NCBI RefSeq assembly: GCF_001865015.1
Contig: NZ_MJGV01000017.1
Location: forward strand, 53,836-102,630
Length of the DNA: 48,795 nt
Reading direction: 5' to 3'
Source: Curtobacterium sp. MMLR14_010
GTDB taxonomy: Bacteria; Actinomycetota; Actinomycetes; Actinomycetales; Microbacteriaceae
Shown piece by piece: positions 26,319 to 34,448 of the stretch. The notes below the pieces were generated by a model. It was not told the origin of the DNA. It saw only the letters and a list, made by a program, of their open reading frames with translations, and did not search any database. The position numbers and the translations under genes are program-made. The number at the start of each line of letters is the position of its first letter. The stretch's first letter is position 1.

Positions 26319-27350
26319 GTGTCGGACCGCAGCACCGCGACCCTGGCGGACGTGGCCCAGCGCGCCGGGGTCTCCCTCGCCACGGCGTCCCGCGCGCTCA
26401 ACGGCAGCGCACGACGGGTCCGTCCCGAGTTCCTGGAGCGCGTCCACGTCGCGGCCCGCGAGCTGCACTACACCGCGAACGTGCAGGCCCAGGCGGTGGC
26501 GCGTGGCACCACGACCTCGTTGGCGCTCGTCGTCGGTGACATCGCCGACCCGTACTTCGCCGCGATCGCCGCCGGGGCGATCCGGGCCGCCGACGAGGCC
26601 GGGCTCGTCGTCACGATCACCTCGACCGGCGGGGACGCCTCCCGCGAGCGCGAGGTGCTCGACGTCGTCGCCGGGCTCCGTCCCCGCGCCGTCGTGCTCG
26701 CCGTCAGCCGTCACCTGGGCGGGAACGGCGATGCGGTCCGCGACGGCATCGCCGCCCTCGTCGCCGGGGGCGCCGGGGTTTCGGCGCTCGTGTCCGACGT
26801 CGACGGGGCCGCGGCCGGCGTGGAAGGCGTGCACGCGCTCGTCGTCCGGAACCTCAGTGGTGCCGCGGCCCTGGCCGGGGCGCTCGTCGAGCAGGGGCAC
26901 CGGTCCTTCGCCGTGCTGGCGGGGGAGCCCGACCTGGTCACGGCGCACGCCCGGGTCGAGGGCTTCGTCGCGGGGCTCGCCGCCCACGGCATCCGGCTCG
27001 ACCACGGGGCCGTGATCCCGTCGGCGTTCTCGCGGGACGGCGGCTACCAGGCCATGACCCAGCTGCTCGACGCGGGGTCGCCGCCGCGGTGCGTGTTCGC
27101 CGTCACGGACCTGATGGCGGTCGGGGCGCTGACGGCGATCCGGGAGCGCGGGCTCGTGCCGGGCGTCGACATCGGGGTGGCGGGCTTCGACGACGTCCGG
27201 ATGCTCGTCGACGTGGTCCCGGCGCTCAGCACCGTGCGGCTGCCCCTCGAGGAGATCGGGGCGCGGGCGGTCCGTCGGGCACTCGGAACGGACGACGACG
27301 CGGACGACGTCGACGGCGAGGTCGTCCTGCGCGCGAGCACCGCCCGCTGA
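26319..27350 (+). CDS. LacI/GalR-family transcriptional regulator
   Basis: A 343-residue repressor. The N-terminal helix-turn-helix and hinge (about 6-60: TLADVAQRAGVSLATASRALNG, then RPEFLERVHVAARELHYTANVQAQAVA) precede a periplasmic-binding-like effector domain (SLALVVGDIADPYFAAIAAG, and a late VAGFDDVRMLVDVVPALSTVRLP). It starts at GTG after GGAGAGGA. It stands between the leftward ABC-importer operon and the rightward catabolic operon, and matching palindromes lie before both, so it very likely represses both until a sugar ligand is present. It may also control itself through site 1. Confidence 0.92.
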   Translation: MSDRSTATLADVAQRAGVSLATASRALNGSARRVRPEFLERVHVAARELHYTANVQAQAVARGTTTSLALVVGDIADPYFAAIAAGAIRAADEAGLVVTITSTGGDASREREVLDVVAGLRPRAVVLAVSRHLGGNGDAVRDGIAALVAGGAGVSALVSDVDGAAAGVEGVHALVVRNLSGAAALAGALVEQGHRSFAVLAGEPDLVTAHARVEGFVAGLAAHGIRLDHGAVIPSAFSRDGGYQAMTQLLDAGSPPRCVFAVTDLMAVGALTAIRERGLVPGVDIGVAGFDDVRMLVDVVPALSTVRLPLEEIGARAVRRALGTDDDADDVDGEVVLRASTAR

Positions 27351-27553
27351 CCCCTCCCCGGCGGCGTTCCCGAGGCGCGAGCTCCGCGACCGGTCACGAC
27401 ACCCCGCACGCGGGTCGTCCACCGGCCACAGCTCGTCGTCCCGCGCCCCTCCGACCGACGCTTCTCGACCGCTCGGCAGACGTGAGCGGGGTGTCCTGAC
27501 CACTCGGCGCCCCGCCGCCGACCCCGGGGCTGCGCTCCGAGCACGGTGTGGTG

Positions 27554-27578
27554 TACGGTGCCGGGCAAGCGCTTTCCG
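27554..27578 (+). promoter_or_regulatory. Candidate promoter -10 with LacI-family operator (site 2)
   Basis: TACGGT at 27554-27559 is a plausible -10, and GGGCAAGCGCTTTCCG at 27563-27578 repeats the operator of site 1 with one change at its last base. The operator would cover the transcription start, the classic place for repression. No convincing -35 was found. The first gene begins at 27617. The other 200 bases of this gap (27351-27550) hold nothing I can identify. Confidence 0.75.
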
Positions 27579-27616
27579 CACCGGCGGGAGCAGCTCGGCG
27601 AGCAAAGGAGCACGCG

Positions 27617-28822
27617 TTGACCACCCGCACCCTCGGCATCATCATGAACGGCGTCACGGGACGCATGGGCTACCGGCAGCACCTCGTCCGCTCGGTGCTC
27701 GCGATCCGTCAGGACGGCGGTGTGCTGCTGCCCGACGGCTCCCGGGTGCAGCTCGAACCGGTGCTCGTCGGCCGCAACGCCGGCAAGCTCGAGGAGATCG
27801 CCCTCCGTCACGGACTGGAGCACTGGACGACCGACCTCGACGCCGCGCTCGCCGATCCGCGCTGGGACGTCTTCGCCGACTTCGCCGTCACGAGTGCCCG
27901 CACCGACGCGATCCGTCGCGCAATCGCCGCGTGCAAGGCGGTCTACACCGAGAAGCCCACCGCGGAGACCTCCGCCGAGGCCCTCGAGCTCGCCCGCCTG
28001 GCCGCCGAGGCCGGCGTGCCGAACGGCGTCGTACACGACAAGCTCTACCTGCCTGGTCTGCGCAAGCTCGCCCGGCTGATCGACTCCGGGTTCTTCGGCC
28101 GGGTGCTCTCGGTCCGCGGCGAGTTCGGCTACTGGGTCTTCGAGGGAGACTGGCAGGACGCCCAGCGCCCGAGCTGGAACTACCGCAGCGAGGACGGCGG
28201 CGGCATCGTCGTCGACATGTTCCCGCACTGGAACTACGTCCTCGAGCAGCTCTTCGGTCGCGTCGAGTCGGTGTACGCCCGCGCCGTGACCCACATCCCC
28301 GAGCGCACGGACGAGCAGGGTCACGCCTACCCGGCGACCGCGGACGACGCCGCCTACGGGGTCTTCGACCTGGCCGGCGGGATCACCGCGCAGATCAACT
28401 CGAGCTGGGCCGTGCGGGTGGACCGCGACGAGCTCGTCGAGTTCCAGGTCGACGGCACCCACGGCAGCGCGGTCGTCGGGCTGTTCGGCTGCCGGGTCCA
28501 GCCGCGCACGACGACGCCGAAGCCGGTGTGGAACCCGGACCTCCGCGACGACCGCGACTACCGCGGCCAGTGGCTCGAGGTCCCGGACAACGACGAGTAC
28601 GGCAACGGCTTCCGTGCGCAGTGGGAGGACTTCCTGCGCGACCTCGTCGCCGGCCGTCCGCACCGGTACGACCTGCTCTCCGGCGCCCGCGGTGTCGCGC
28701 TGGCCGAGGCCGGCCTCCGGTCGAGCGCCGAGGGCCGCCGCGTCGACCTGCCGGAACTCCACCTGCCGGAGCCGCACCGGACGGCCGGAGCCGACCCGAG
28801 CCTCCAGGCGGTCTCCGCATGA
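27617..28822 (+). CDS. Gfo/Idh/MocA-family sugar oxidoreductase
   Basis: A 401-residue NAD(P)-dependent oxidoreductase. The nucleotide loop is NGVTGRMG near the start and the cofactor/active-site motif is TEKPTAET (about 115). The C-terminal sheet domain contains WNYRSEDGGGIVVDMFPHWNY, where an Asp and His would act in proton transfer. The start is TTG, seven bases after a full AAAGGAG ribosome site; an ATG ten codons in is the alternative but would remove the first strand. It is the first gene of a four-gene operon with ATGA/GTGA overlaps throughout, so the products should act in sequence. It would oxidise a sugar or glycoside carbon before the DUF993 protein acts. Confidence 0.88.
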   Translation: MTTRTLGIIMNGVTGRMGYRQHLVRSVLAIRQDGGVLLPDGSRVQLEPVLVGRNAGKLEEIALRHGLEHWTTDLDAALADPRWDVFADFAVTSARTDAIRRAIAACKAVYTEKPTAETSAEALELARLAAEAGVPNGVVHDKLYLPGLRKLARLIDSGFFGRVLSVRGEFGYWVFEGDWQDAQRPSWNYRSEDGGGIVVDMFPHWNYVLEQLFGRVESVYARAVTHIPERTDEQGHAYPATADDAAYGVFDLAGGITAQINSSWAVRVDRDELVEFQVDGTHGSAVVGLFGCRVQPRTTTPKPVWNPDLRDDRDYRGQWLEVPDNDEYGNGFRAQWEDFLRDLVAGRPHRYDLLSGARGVALAEAGLRSSAEGRRVDLPELHLPEPHRTAGADPSLQAVSA

Positions 28823-30087
28823 CGGACCTGACCCTGCTCGCCGCCGACGGCACCACCCGGACGGTGCCCCTGCAACCGGCGCCCACCTGGACCAAGCCCG
28901 ACGGCCTGCTGACCGAACGCGTCGTGTACGCCGCCGCCCACGTCGTGCCCCGCGGCGGGTCCGAGACCACCCCCGGCGCCCCGGCCGACCTCGACTGGGA
29001 CAGCACCCTGGCCTTCCGGCACCACCTGTGGTCCTGGGGCCTCGGCGTCGCCGACGCGATGGACACCGCGCAGCGCAACATGGGCCTCGACCCGGCTGCG
29101 ACCCGCGAGCTCGTGACCCGCAGCGCCGCCGAGGCCGCGGGCGTCGGCGGCCGCATCGTCGTCGGGGTGAACACCGACGACCTGCCCTCCGAGGACGCCA
29201 GCCTCGACGCGATCGTCGACGCCTACGTCCGCCAGCTGCACCACGCCGAGGACGCCGGCGCCGGCGTCGTGCTCATGGCCAGCCGCCACCTCGCGCGCGC
29301 TGCGTCCGGGCCCGACGACTACCGCTCCGTCTACGAGCGGGTCATCGCCCGAGCCGGCGCCCCCGTCGTGCTGCACTGGCTCGGGGCCGCGTTCGACCCG
29401 GCGCTCGCCGACTTCTTCGGCGACGAGCGGTCGGCACCCGAGACGGTGCTCGCCGTGATGCGCGACGCGGGCGAGCGGGTCAGCGGCATCAAGATGAGCC
29501 TGCTCGACGCGTCGGCCGAGGTCGCCCTGCGCGCCCGCCTGCCCGAGGGCACACGGATGTACACGGGCGACGACTTCCACTACGTCGACCTCATCGCGGG
29601 CGACGGGGACGCGCACTCGGACGCGCTGCTCGGGGCCTTCGCCGCCGTCGGGCCGGCCGCGTCCGCTGCGATCCGTGCCCTGCCGGACGAGACCGCGTTC
29701 CGGGCGGTCCTCGGTCCGACCGAGGCCCTCGCGCGCCACGTCTTCTCGGCGCCCACGTGGTTCTACAAGACCGGGATCGCGTTCCTGTCCTGGCTCAACG
29801 GTCACCAGCCGTCGCCGGCGATGGTCGGCGGCCTGCACGCGGGCCGCAGCCTGCCGCACCTGTCGGAGACGGTCCGGCTCGCCAACGACTGCGGTGCGCT
29901 CGAGCAGCCGGAGCTCGCCGCCCGGCGCTGGCACGCGCTGCTCGCGGTACACGGGGTGGACCGGCACGTCACGTCCGTCGGTGGTGCACAGCCGGCCGGG
30001 AGGCCCGGTTCGGCTGGCGACGTCGCTCCGGCCGGGAGGCTCGGCTCGGCTGCCGACGTCGCTCCCGTCCCCGAGTCGGTCGCGTGA
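28819..30087 (+). CDS. DUF993-family protein, TIM-barrel aldolase-like
   Basis: A 422-residue protein of the DUF993 family, which resembles dihydrodipicolinate-synthase-type class I aldolases. The likely Schiff-base lysine is Lys225 in VSGIKMSLLD; other landmarks are VVYAAAHVV, VVLHWLGAAFDP and YTGDDFHYVDLI. This points to retro-aldol cleavage or dehydration of an oxidised sugar, but no activity is known to me. The last 40 residues are unlike the rest: a twofold repeat (PAGRPGSAGDVA and PAGRLGSAADVA) encoded by two 36-bp tandem copies containing the GGGAGGC core seen in intergenic hairpins. Translational coupling to the oxidoreductase and to the isomerase argues for one pathway. Confidence 0.82.
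   Translation: MTDLTLLAADGTTRTVPLQPAPTWTKPDGLLTERVVYAAAHVVPRGGSETTPGAPADLDWDSTLAFRHHLWSWGLGVADAMDTAQRNMGLDPAATRELVTRSAAEAAGVGGRIVVGVNTDDLPSEDASLDAIVDAYVRQLHHAEDAGAGVVLMASRHLARAASGPDDYRSVYERVIARAGAPVVLHWLGAAFDPALADFFGDERSAPETVLAVMRDAGERVSGIKMSLLDASAEVALRARLPEGTRMYTGDDFHYVDLIAGDGDAHSDALLGAFAAVGPAASAAIRALPDETAFRAVLGPTEALARHVFSAPTWFYKTGIAFLSWLNGHQPSPAMVGGLHAGRSLPHLSETVRLANDCGALEQPELAARRWHALLAVHGVDRHVTSVGGAQPAGRPGSAGDVAPAGRLGSAADVAPVPESVA
29992..30063 (+). repeat. Tandem 36-bp repeat in the 3' end of the DUF993 gene
   Basis: Two adjacent units (29992-30027 and 30028-30063) differ at three of 36 positions. Each contains CCGGCCGGGAGGC, the core of the dispersed element also seen at 26191. The reading frame is preserved because the unit length is divisible by three. 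Confidence 0.9.
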
Positions 30088-30980
30088 GCGCCCCGGCTCC
30101 GGCGCGTCCGCTGCCGGCGGTGGGCGCGGCCCGGCTCTCGCTGAACCAGGCGACGCTCAAGTACGCCTCCCTGGCCGACGCCATCGCGGCGGTGACCGCC
30201 GCGGGTCTCGAGGCGATCGGGACCTGGCGCGAGCCGGTCGCCGACGTCGGGCTCGACGAGGCCGTGCGGATGGTCCGCGACTCCGGGCTCCGCGTGTCGA
30301 CGCACTGCCGGGGCGGGTTCTTCACCCTGGCCGACGGTGCAGAACGCCGGCTGGCGATGGACGACAACCGGCGGGCGATCGACGAGACCGCCGCGTTGGC
30401 CGATGCCGGCGCACCCGGGTCCCGGCCCGTGCTGGTCCTCGTCGCCGGGGGACTGCCCGTCGGCTCGAAGGACCTCGGCGCCGCGCGTGCCCGGGTCGCC
30501 GACGCCCTGACCGAGCTCGTGCCGCACGCCCTCGACGCCGGGGTCCAGCTCGCCGTGGAGCCCCTGCACCCGATGTACGCGGCCGACCGTGCCGTGGTCT
30601 CGACCCTGGCGCAGGCCCTCGACCTCGCCGCGCCGTTCCCCGCCGAGGCGGTCGGCGTCGCCGTCGACACCTTCCACGTGTGGTGGGACCCCGCGCTCGA
30701 GTCGTCCATCGCCCGCGCCGGTGCTGCCGGGCGCATCGCGACCTACCAGGTGTGCGACTGGGTCACGCCGCTCGCCGCCGACCCCCTGCTCTCGCGGGGC
30801 TACCCGGGCGACGGGCACATCGACTTCGGCCCGATCGGTGCCGCGGTCGCCGCCGCCGGGTACACCGGGGACGTGGAGGTCGAGATCTTCAACCAGGCCG
30901 TGTGGGACACCGCGCCAGCCGTCGTCGTCGACCGGGTCGTGCGGAGCGTCGCCGCCCACGTCCCGCTGGGGCCGGCATGA
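30084..30980 (+). CDS. Sugar phosphate isomerase/epimerase (xylose-isomerase-like TIM barrel)
   Basis: A 298-residue TIM-barrel protein of the AP-endonuclease-2 group. Metal-binding acids and histidines are visible in LAVEPLHPMYAAD, VGVAVDTFHVWWDP, DGHIDFGPI and the closing VEVEIFNQ. Such enzymes isomerise or epimerise ketoses or keto-acids, and some decarboxylate or cleave 3-keto-glycosides. It overlaps both neighbours by four bases (GTGA and ATGA). The substrate is presumably the product of the oxidoreductase or the DUF993 protein. The GTG start leads into a short Pro/Ala-rich segment before the first strand at AARLSLNQATL. Confidence 0.85.
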   Translation: MSAPAPARPLPAVGAARLSLNQATLKYASLADAIAAVTAAGLEAIGTWREPVADVGLDEAVRMVRDSGLRVSTHCRGGFFTLADGAERRLAMDDNRRAIDETAALADAGAPGSRPVLVLVAGGLPVGSKDLGAARARVADALTELVPHALDAGVQLAVEPLHPMYAADRAVVSTLAQALDLAAPFPAEAVGVAVDTFHVWWDPALESSIARAGAAGRIATYQVCDWVTPLAADPLLSRGYPGDGHIDFGPIGAAVAAAGYTGDVEVEIFNQAVWDTAPAVVVDRVVRSVAAHVPLGPA

Positions 30981-33451
30981 CCGCCGTGCTCCGGTACCGC
31001 GGCCCCGCGACCACCTGGACCGACGCGCTCCCCGTCGGCAACGGCCTGCTCGGGGCGATGTGCCACGGCGGCGCGCTCGTCGACCGGCTCGGCATCAACG
31101 ACGGGTCCGCCTGGTCGGGCACGGTCGCCACTGAGCACGTCGACCCGCTCGACCCGCAGACCGTCCGGGCAGCGCTCGCCGAAGCCCGCGCCGCGATCGC
31201 CGAGGAGCGCTTCGACGATGCCGCGGACGCCCTCCGACGAGTGCAGCACCGGCACACGCAGGCGTTCATGCCGTTCGTCGACCTGCTCGTGACGATCACG
31301 CCCGACGGGGACGGCCTCGTGCAGGAGCACGAGCGGACGCTCGACCTCGCGACCGCCACTGCGACGACGTCCTTCGTGCTCGACGGCCAGCCCGTCCGCA
31401 CGGCGACCTGGGCATCGTGGCCGGACCGGGTGCTCGTGCACGAGCTGGTGTTCCCGTCGTCGGGCGTGGGGGTCGTGGACGTGTCGCTCGAGACGCTGTT
31501 GCATGCGCCGCTCGACGGGTCGTCCGGTCCGGCGGCTGCAGGGGCTGCGGGGGCTGCCGCCGGTGTGGCGGTGGCCGGGGATGCCGCCGGTGTGGTGGCG
31601 CACGGGCTGGGCGACGCGGCGCTGCTCGTCCGGCTGCCGAGCGACGTCTGGCCGCCCCACGACAGCGACGTGCAAGACCCGGTGCGCTGGGACGGCCCGG
31701 CGCTCGAGGGTGCCGCCGTGCTCCGGGTCGTCGACGGCGACGGACGTCCCATCGCGTCGGGTGCTGGCGCTGGCGCTGCCGGCGCTTCGGGCGACCACGT
31801 CCGGGTGACGGCCCGCGGCACCGTCCGGATCGTGCTCGCCACGGCGACGACGGCGCAGGGAGCCGGCCGCGAGCCGACCGGTACCGCGGCGGACGCGGCC
31901 GCGACGGCGCTCGGCATGGTCGACGCCGCGGTCGCCATGGGCATCGACCGGGTCCACGACGCCCAGCGCGCCGACCACGCCGCCCTGGTCGATCGGTTCA
32001 CCCTGACGCTGCCGGACGGCGACCACGTCGACGACACGACCGACGAGCGTCTCGCCCGAGTCGCGGAGGACGGCATCGCGACCGACCCCGGGTTCGCCGC
32101 GCTCCTCGTCGCGTACGGCCGCTACCTCCTCATCTGCTCGTCCCGCCCCGGTGGCCTGCCCGCGACGCTGCAGGGCATCTGGAACGCCGCACTCCGGCCG
32201 CCGTGGAGCGCGAACTACACCACGAACGTCAACCTCGAGATGGCGTACTGGCCCGCCGAGGTCACCGCCCTGCCCGAGACGGTCGAGCCGCTCGTCGCGC
32301 TGGTCCAGGCCGTCGCCCGCAGCGGGGAGCAGACCGCAGCCCGGCTGTACGACGCTCCCGGGTGGGTGGCGCACCACAACACCGACGCCTGGGGCTACAC
32401 CCAGCCGATCGGCGAGGGACAGCACGACCCCGCCTACGCGTTCTGGCCCATGGGAGCGCTCTGGCTGCTCGACCCGCTCGTGGCGCACGCCGACCACGGT
32501 GCCGACGACTCCTTCGTGCGCGACGTACTGCTGCCGCTCGTCGCCGGCGCGCTCGAGTTCGTCGACGCCTGGCTCGTCACCGGCGACGACGGGACGCGGC
32601 ACACGGTCCCCTCGACCTCGCCGGAGAACCACTTCGTCACCGCGACCGGTGCCCCCGGGGCGGTGGACACCGACGCCGCGATGGACCTCGCGCTCATCGG
32701 CATGACGGTGTCCGCCTACCGACGTCTGTCGGCGCGGATCGGGCAGACGCCGGACCCGCGACTGGCGGCGCTCGCCGACGCCCTGCCAGCGATCGAGCCG
32801 GGAGCCGACGGAGCCGTGCCGGAGTGGCGTGCGGACCGGCCGCACGCCGAACCGGGGCACCGCCACGTGTCCTCGCTCGTCGGCGCCTACCCCGGCACCG
32901 AGCCGCTGGACGGGCCGATGGCCGCAGCGGTCACCCGGACGCTCGACGCCCGCGGCGACGACTCCACCGGGTGGTCCCTCGCGTGGAAGCTCGCGCTCCG
33001 AGCCCGGCTCGGCGACACCGCCGCGATCGGTCGACTCCTGCCGCTCGTGTTCCGGACGATGGACGGCGTCGACGACGAGGGGCAGCGGGGCGGGCTCTAC
33101 CGCAACCTGTTCGCCGCCCACCCGCCGTTCCAGATCGACGGCAACCTCGGCTTCGTCGCCGCGGTGGCCGAGATGCTCGTGCAGTCGCACCGCGGTGGCA
33201 TCGACCTGCTCCCGGCCGTGCCCGAGGCCTTCGCGCACGGATCCGTCCGCGGGCTCGTCGCCCGACCCGGCATCGACGTCGACGTGACCTGGGGTGCGGT
33301 GGGCGAGGACGGCGCGGAACTGCTGCAGGCTGACCTGCGGGCACGCACGCCGAGGGCACTCGGCGACCACGTCGTACGGCACCGCGGGCGCGAGGTCCTG
33401 GTCCGGCTCGCCGCGGTCGGCGTCCGCGTCCGGGTGGTGTTCTCCGCCTGA
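30977..33451 (+). CDS. Glycoside hydrolase family 95 (alpha-L-fucosidase/galactosidase)
   Basis: An 824-residue GH95 enzyme, full family length. The N-terminal beta-sandwich begins with TWTDALPVGNGLLGAMCHGG; the (alpha/alpha)6 barrel follows, then a C-terminal beta region with IDLLPAVPEAF. The inverting machinery of GH95 is present: the Asn pair in TTNVNLEM (Asn417, Asn419), the acid Glu550 in TSPENHF and the Asp721 in QIDGNLGF, corresponding to the residues defined in Bifidobacterium AfcA. There is no signal peptide, so it works on imported oligosaccharides. Known activities include removing fucose or L-galactose from xyloglucan and rhamnogalacturonan. An Ala/Gly-rich stretch at about 180-210 is a probable loop insertion. 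It is the last gene of the LacI-controlled operon. Confidence 0.93.
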   Translation: MTAVLRYRGPATTWTDALPVGNGLLGAMCHGGALVDRLGINDGSAWSGTVATEHVDPLDPQTVRAALAEARAAIAEERFDDAADALRRVQHRHTQAFMPFVDLLVTITPDGDGLVQEHERTLDLATATATTSFVLDGQPVRTATWASWPDRVLVHELVFPSSGVGVVDVSLETLLHAPLDGSSGPAAAGAAGAAAGVAVAGDAAGVVAHGLGDAALLVRLPSDVWPPHDSDVQDPVRWDGPALEGAAVLRVVDGDGRPIASGAGAGAAGASGDHVRVTARGTVRIVLATATTAQGAGREPTGTAADAAATALGMVDAAVAMGIDRVHDAQRADHAALVDRFTLTLPDGDHVDDTTDERLARVAEDGIATDPGFAALLVAYGRYLLICSSRPGGLPATLQGIWNAALRPPWSANYTTNVNLEMAYWPAEVTALPETVEPLVALVQAVARSGEQTAARLYDAPGWVAHHNTDAWGYTQPIGEGQHDPAYAFWPMGALWLLDPLVAHADHGADDSFVRDVLLPLVAGALEFVDAWLVTGDDGTRHTVPSTSPENHFVTATGAPGAVDTDAAMDLALIGMTVSAYRRLSARIGQTPDPRLAALADALPAIEPGADGAVPEWRADRPHAEPGHRHVSSLVGAYPGTEPLDGPMAAAVTRTLDARGDDSTGWSLAWKLALRARLGDTAAIGRLLPLVFRTMDGVDDEGQRGGLYRNLFAAHPPFQIDGNLGFVAAVAEMLVQSHRGGIDLLPAVPEAFAHGSVRGLVARPGIDVDVTWGAVGEDGAELLQADLRARTPRALGDHVVRHRGREVLVRLAAVGVRVRVVFSA

Positions 33452-33478
33452 CCGTCGGCGGTCGCTCGGCGGTTGCTC

Positions 33479-33568
33479 GCACCGTGCGCGTTGCTCCGGC
33501 CCGTGCGAGGTCGACCACCCCGTGCGGGACGTCAGCGTCGCACGGTGTGGTCGACCTCGCACCAGAGC
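33479..33568. repeat. 90-bp hairpin repeat, copy 1 (terminator-like)
   Basis: Contains 24-base arms (33503-33526 and 33539-33562) that pair with one mismatch around a 12-base loop. The whole 90 bases match copy 2 at 34346-34435 at about 81 positions. It lies between the convergent GH95 and methyltransferase genes and can terminate both. Confidence 0.88.
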
Positions 33569-33582
33569 GAACCACCGCGGGC

Positions 33583-34284
33583 TCAGCGGCGCTGGACGAG
33601 CACCACGCTGTCGAGCAGCTCGTGCACGGTGCCGTCGTCGCGGGCGACGGAGCGCGGGCGCAGCTCGGCCGTGACGACCGTCCAGGCGCCGACGGCGGCC
33701 TCGAGGTCAGCACCCTCGCCGCGGTCCACCCCGAGCGCGGCCAGGTCGTCGTCCGGCGTCGGGAACCGGTAGGACCGCAGCTCCTCGGGCAGTTCGCCGG
33801 GCGGGGCGGCGTGCGCGGTGACCAGGAGGTGCCCGCCGGGTGCCACGAACCGGGTCGCCCGGCGCAGGATCGCCGCGCGGGGGATCTCGATCGGCCACGA
33901 CTGCAGGAACGAGGCCGTCACCAGGGTGAAGCGCTCCTCGGTGTCCCACGTCGCCAGGTCGCCGGCGTCGAACCGCGCGAGGTCCTCGACGCCAGCGTCC
34001 GCAGCGGCCGCGCGACCTCGGGCAGCGGCGGTGGGGGAGAGGTCGACACCGGTCGCCCGCCACCCCCGCGAGGCCAGCCACAGCACGTCACCGCCCTCGC
34101 CGCAGCCGAGGTCGAGCGCAGAGCCGACGGGCCCCTGCTGCTCGAGCGTCGCGACGACGTCGGCGAGCACGGCGTTCACCCGGCCCGACCACATCCGGTC
34201 CCCGTCGGCGTACCGGGACTCCCAGTACGTCGCGGCGTCGGGCAGTGCCTCGGGCGACTCGTGCTCGTGCTCGTGCGTGTGCAT
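33583..34284 (-). CDS. Class I SAM-dependent methyltransferase with His-rich N-terminus
   Basis: A 233-residue methyltransferase. After a His/Glu-rich start (MHTHEHEHESPE) comes YWESRYADGDRMWSGRVN, the SAM motif I ALDLGCGEGGDVLWLASRG, motif II-like ATGVDLSPTAAARGR, and later WPIEIPRAAILRRATRFVAPGGHLLVTAH. This matches the TehB/thiopurine-type group common in actinobacteria, which methylates small molecules or metalloid oxyanions. The His-rich tip could bind metal. The start is the ATG at the His run; the longer upstream frame covers other genes and is not coding. The gene is flanked on both sides by the 90-bp hairpin repeat. Confidence 0.87.
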   Translation of the reverse strand: MHTHEHEHESPEALPDAATYWESRYADGDRMWSGRVNAVLADVVATLEQQGPVGSALDLGCGEGGDVLWLASRGWRATGVDLSPTAAARGRAAAADAGVEDLARFDAGDLATWDTEERFTLVTASFLQSWPIEIPRAAILRRATRFVAPGGHLLVTAHAAPPGELPEELRSYRFPTPDDDLAALGVDRGEGADLEAAVGAWTVVTAELRPRSVARDDGTVHELLDSVVLVQRR

Positions 34285-34345
34285 CCGCCCAGTGAGACAC
34301 ACCAGACCGCCCGGACGCGAGCCCCGTTGCCGAACCGGCAACGCC

Positions 34346-34435
34346 GCACCGTGCGCGTTCCGCCGGCCCGTGCCAGGTTGACCACTCCGTGCGGGACGCC
34401 AGCGGCGCACGGCGTGGTCAACCTCGCACCAGAGC
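34346..34435. repeat. 90-bp hairpin repeat, copy 2 (terminator-like)
   Basis: Same length as copy 1 and about 90% identical. The arms again pair, and one changed position in the left arm (GGTCGACC to GGTTGACC) is matched by the complementary change in the right arm. It lies between the GntR gene and the methyltransferase gene, both leftward, so it can end the GntR transcript. Confidence 0.88.
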
Positions 34436-34448
34436 AAGCGCGCGACAG

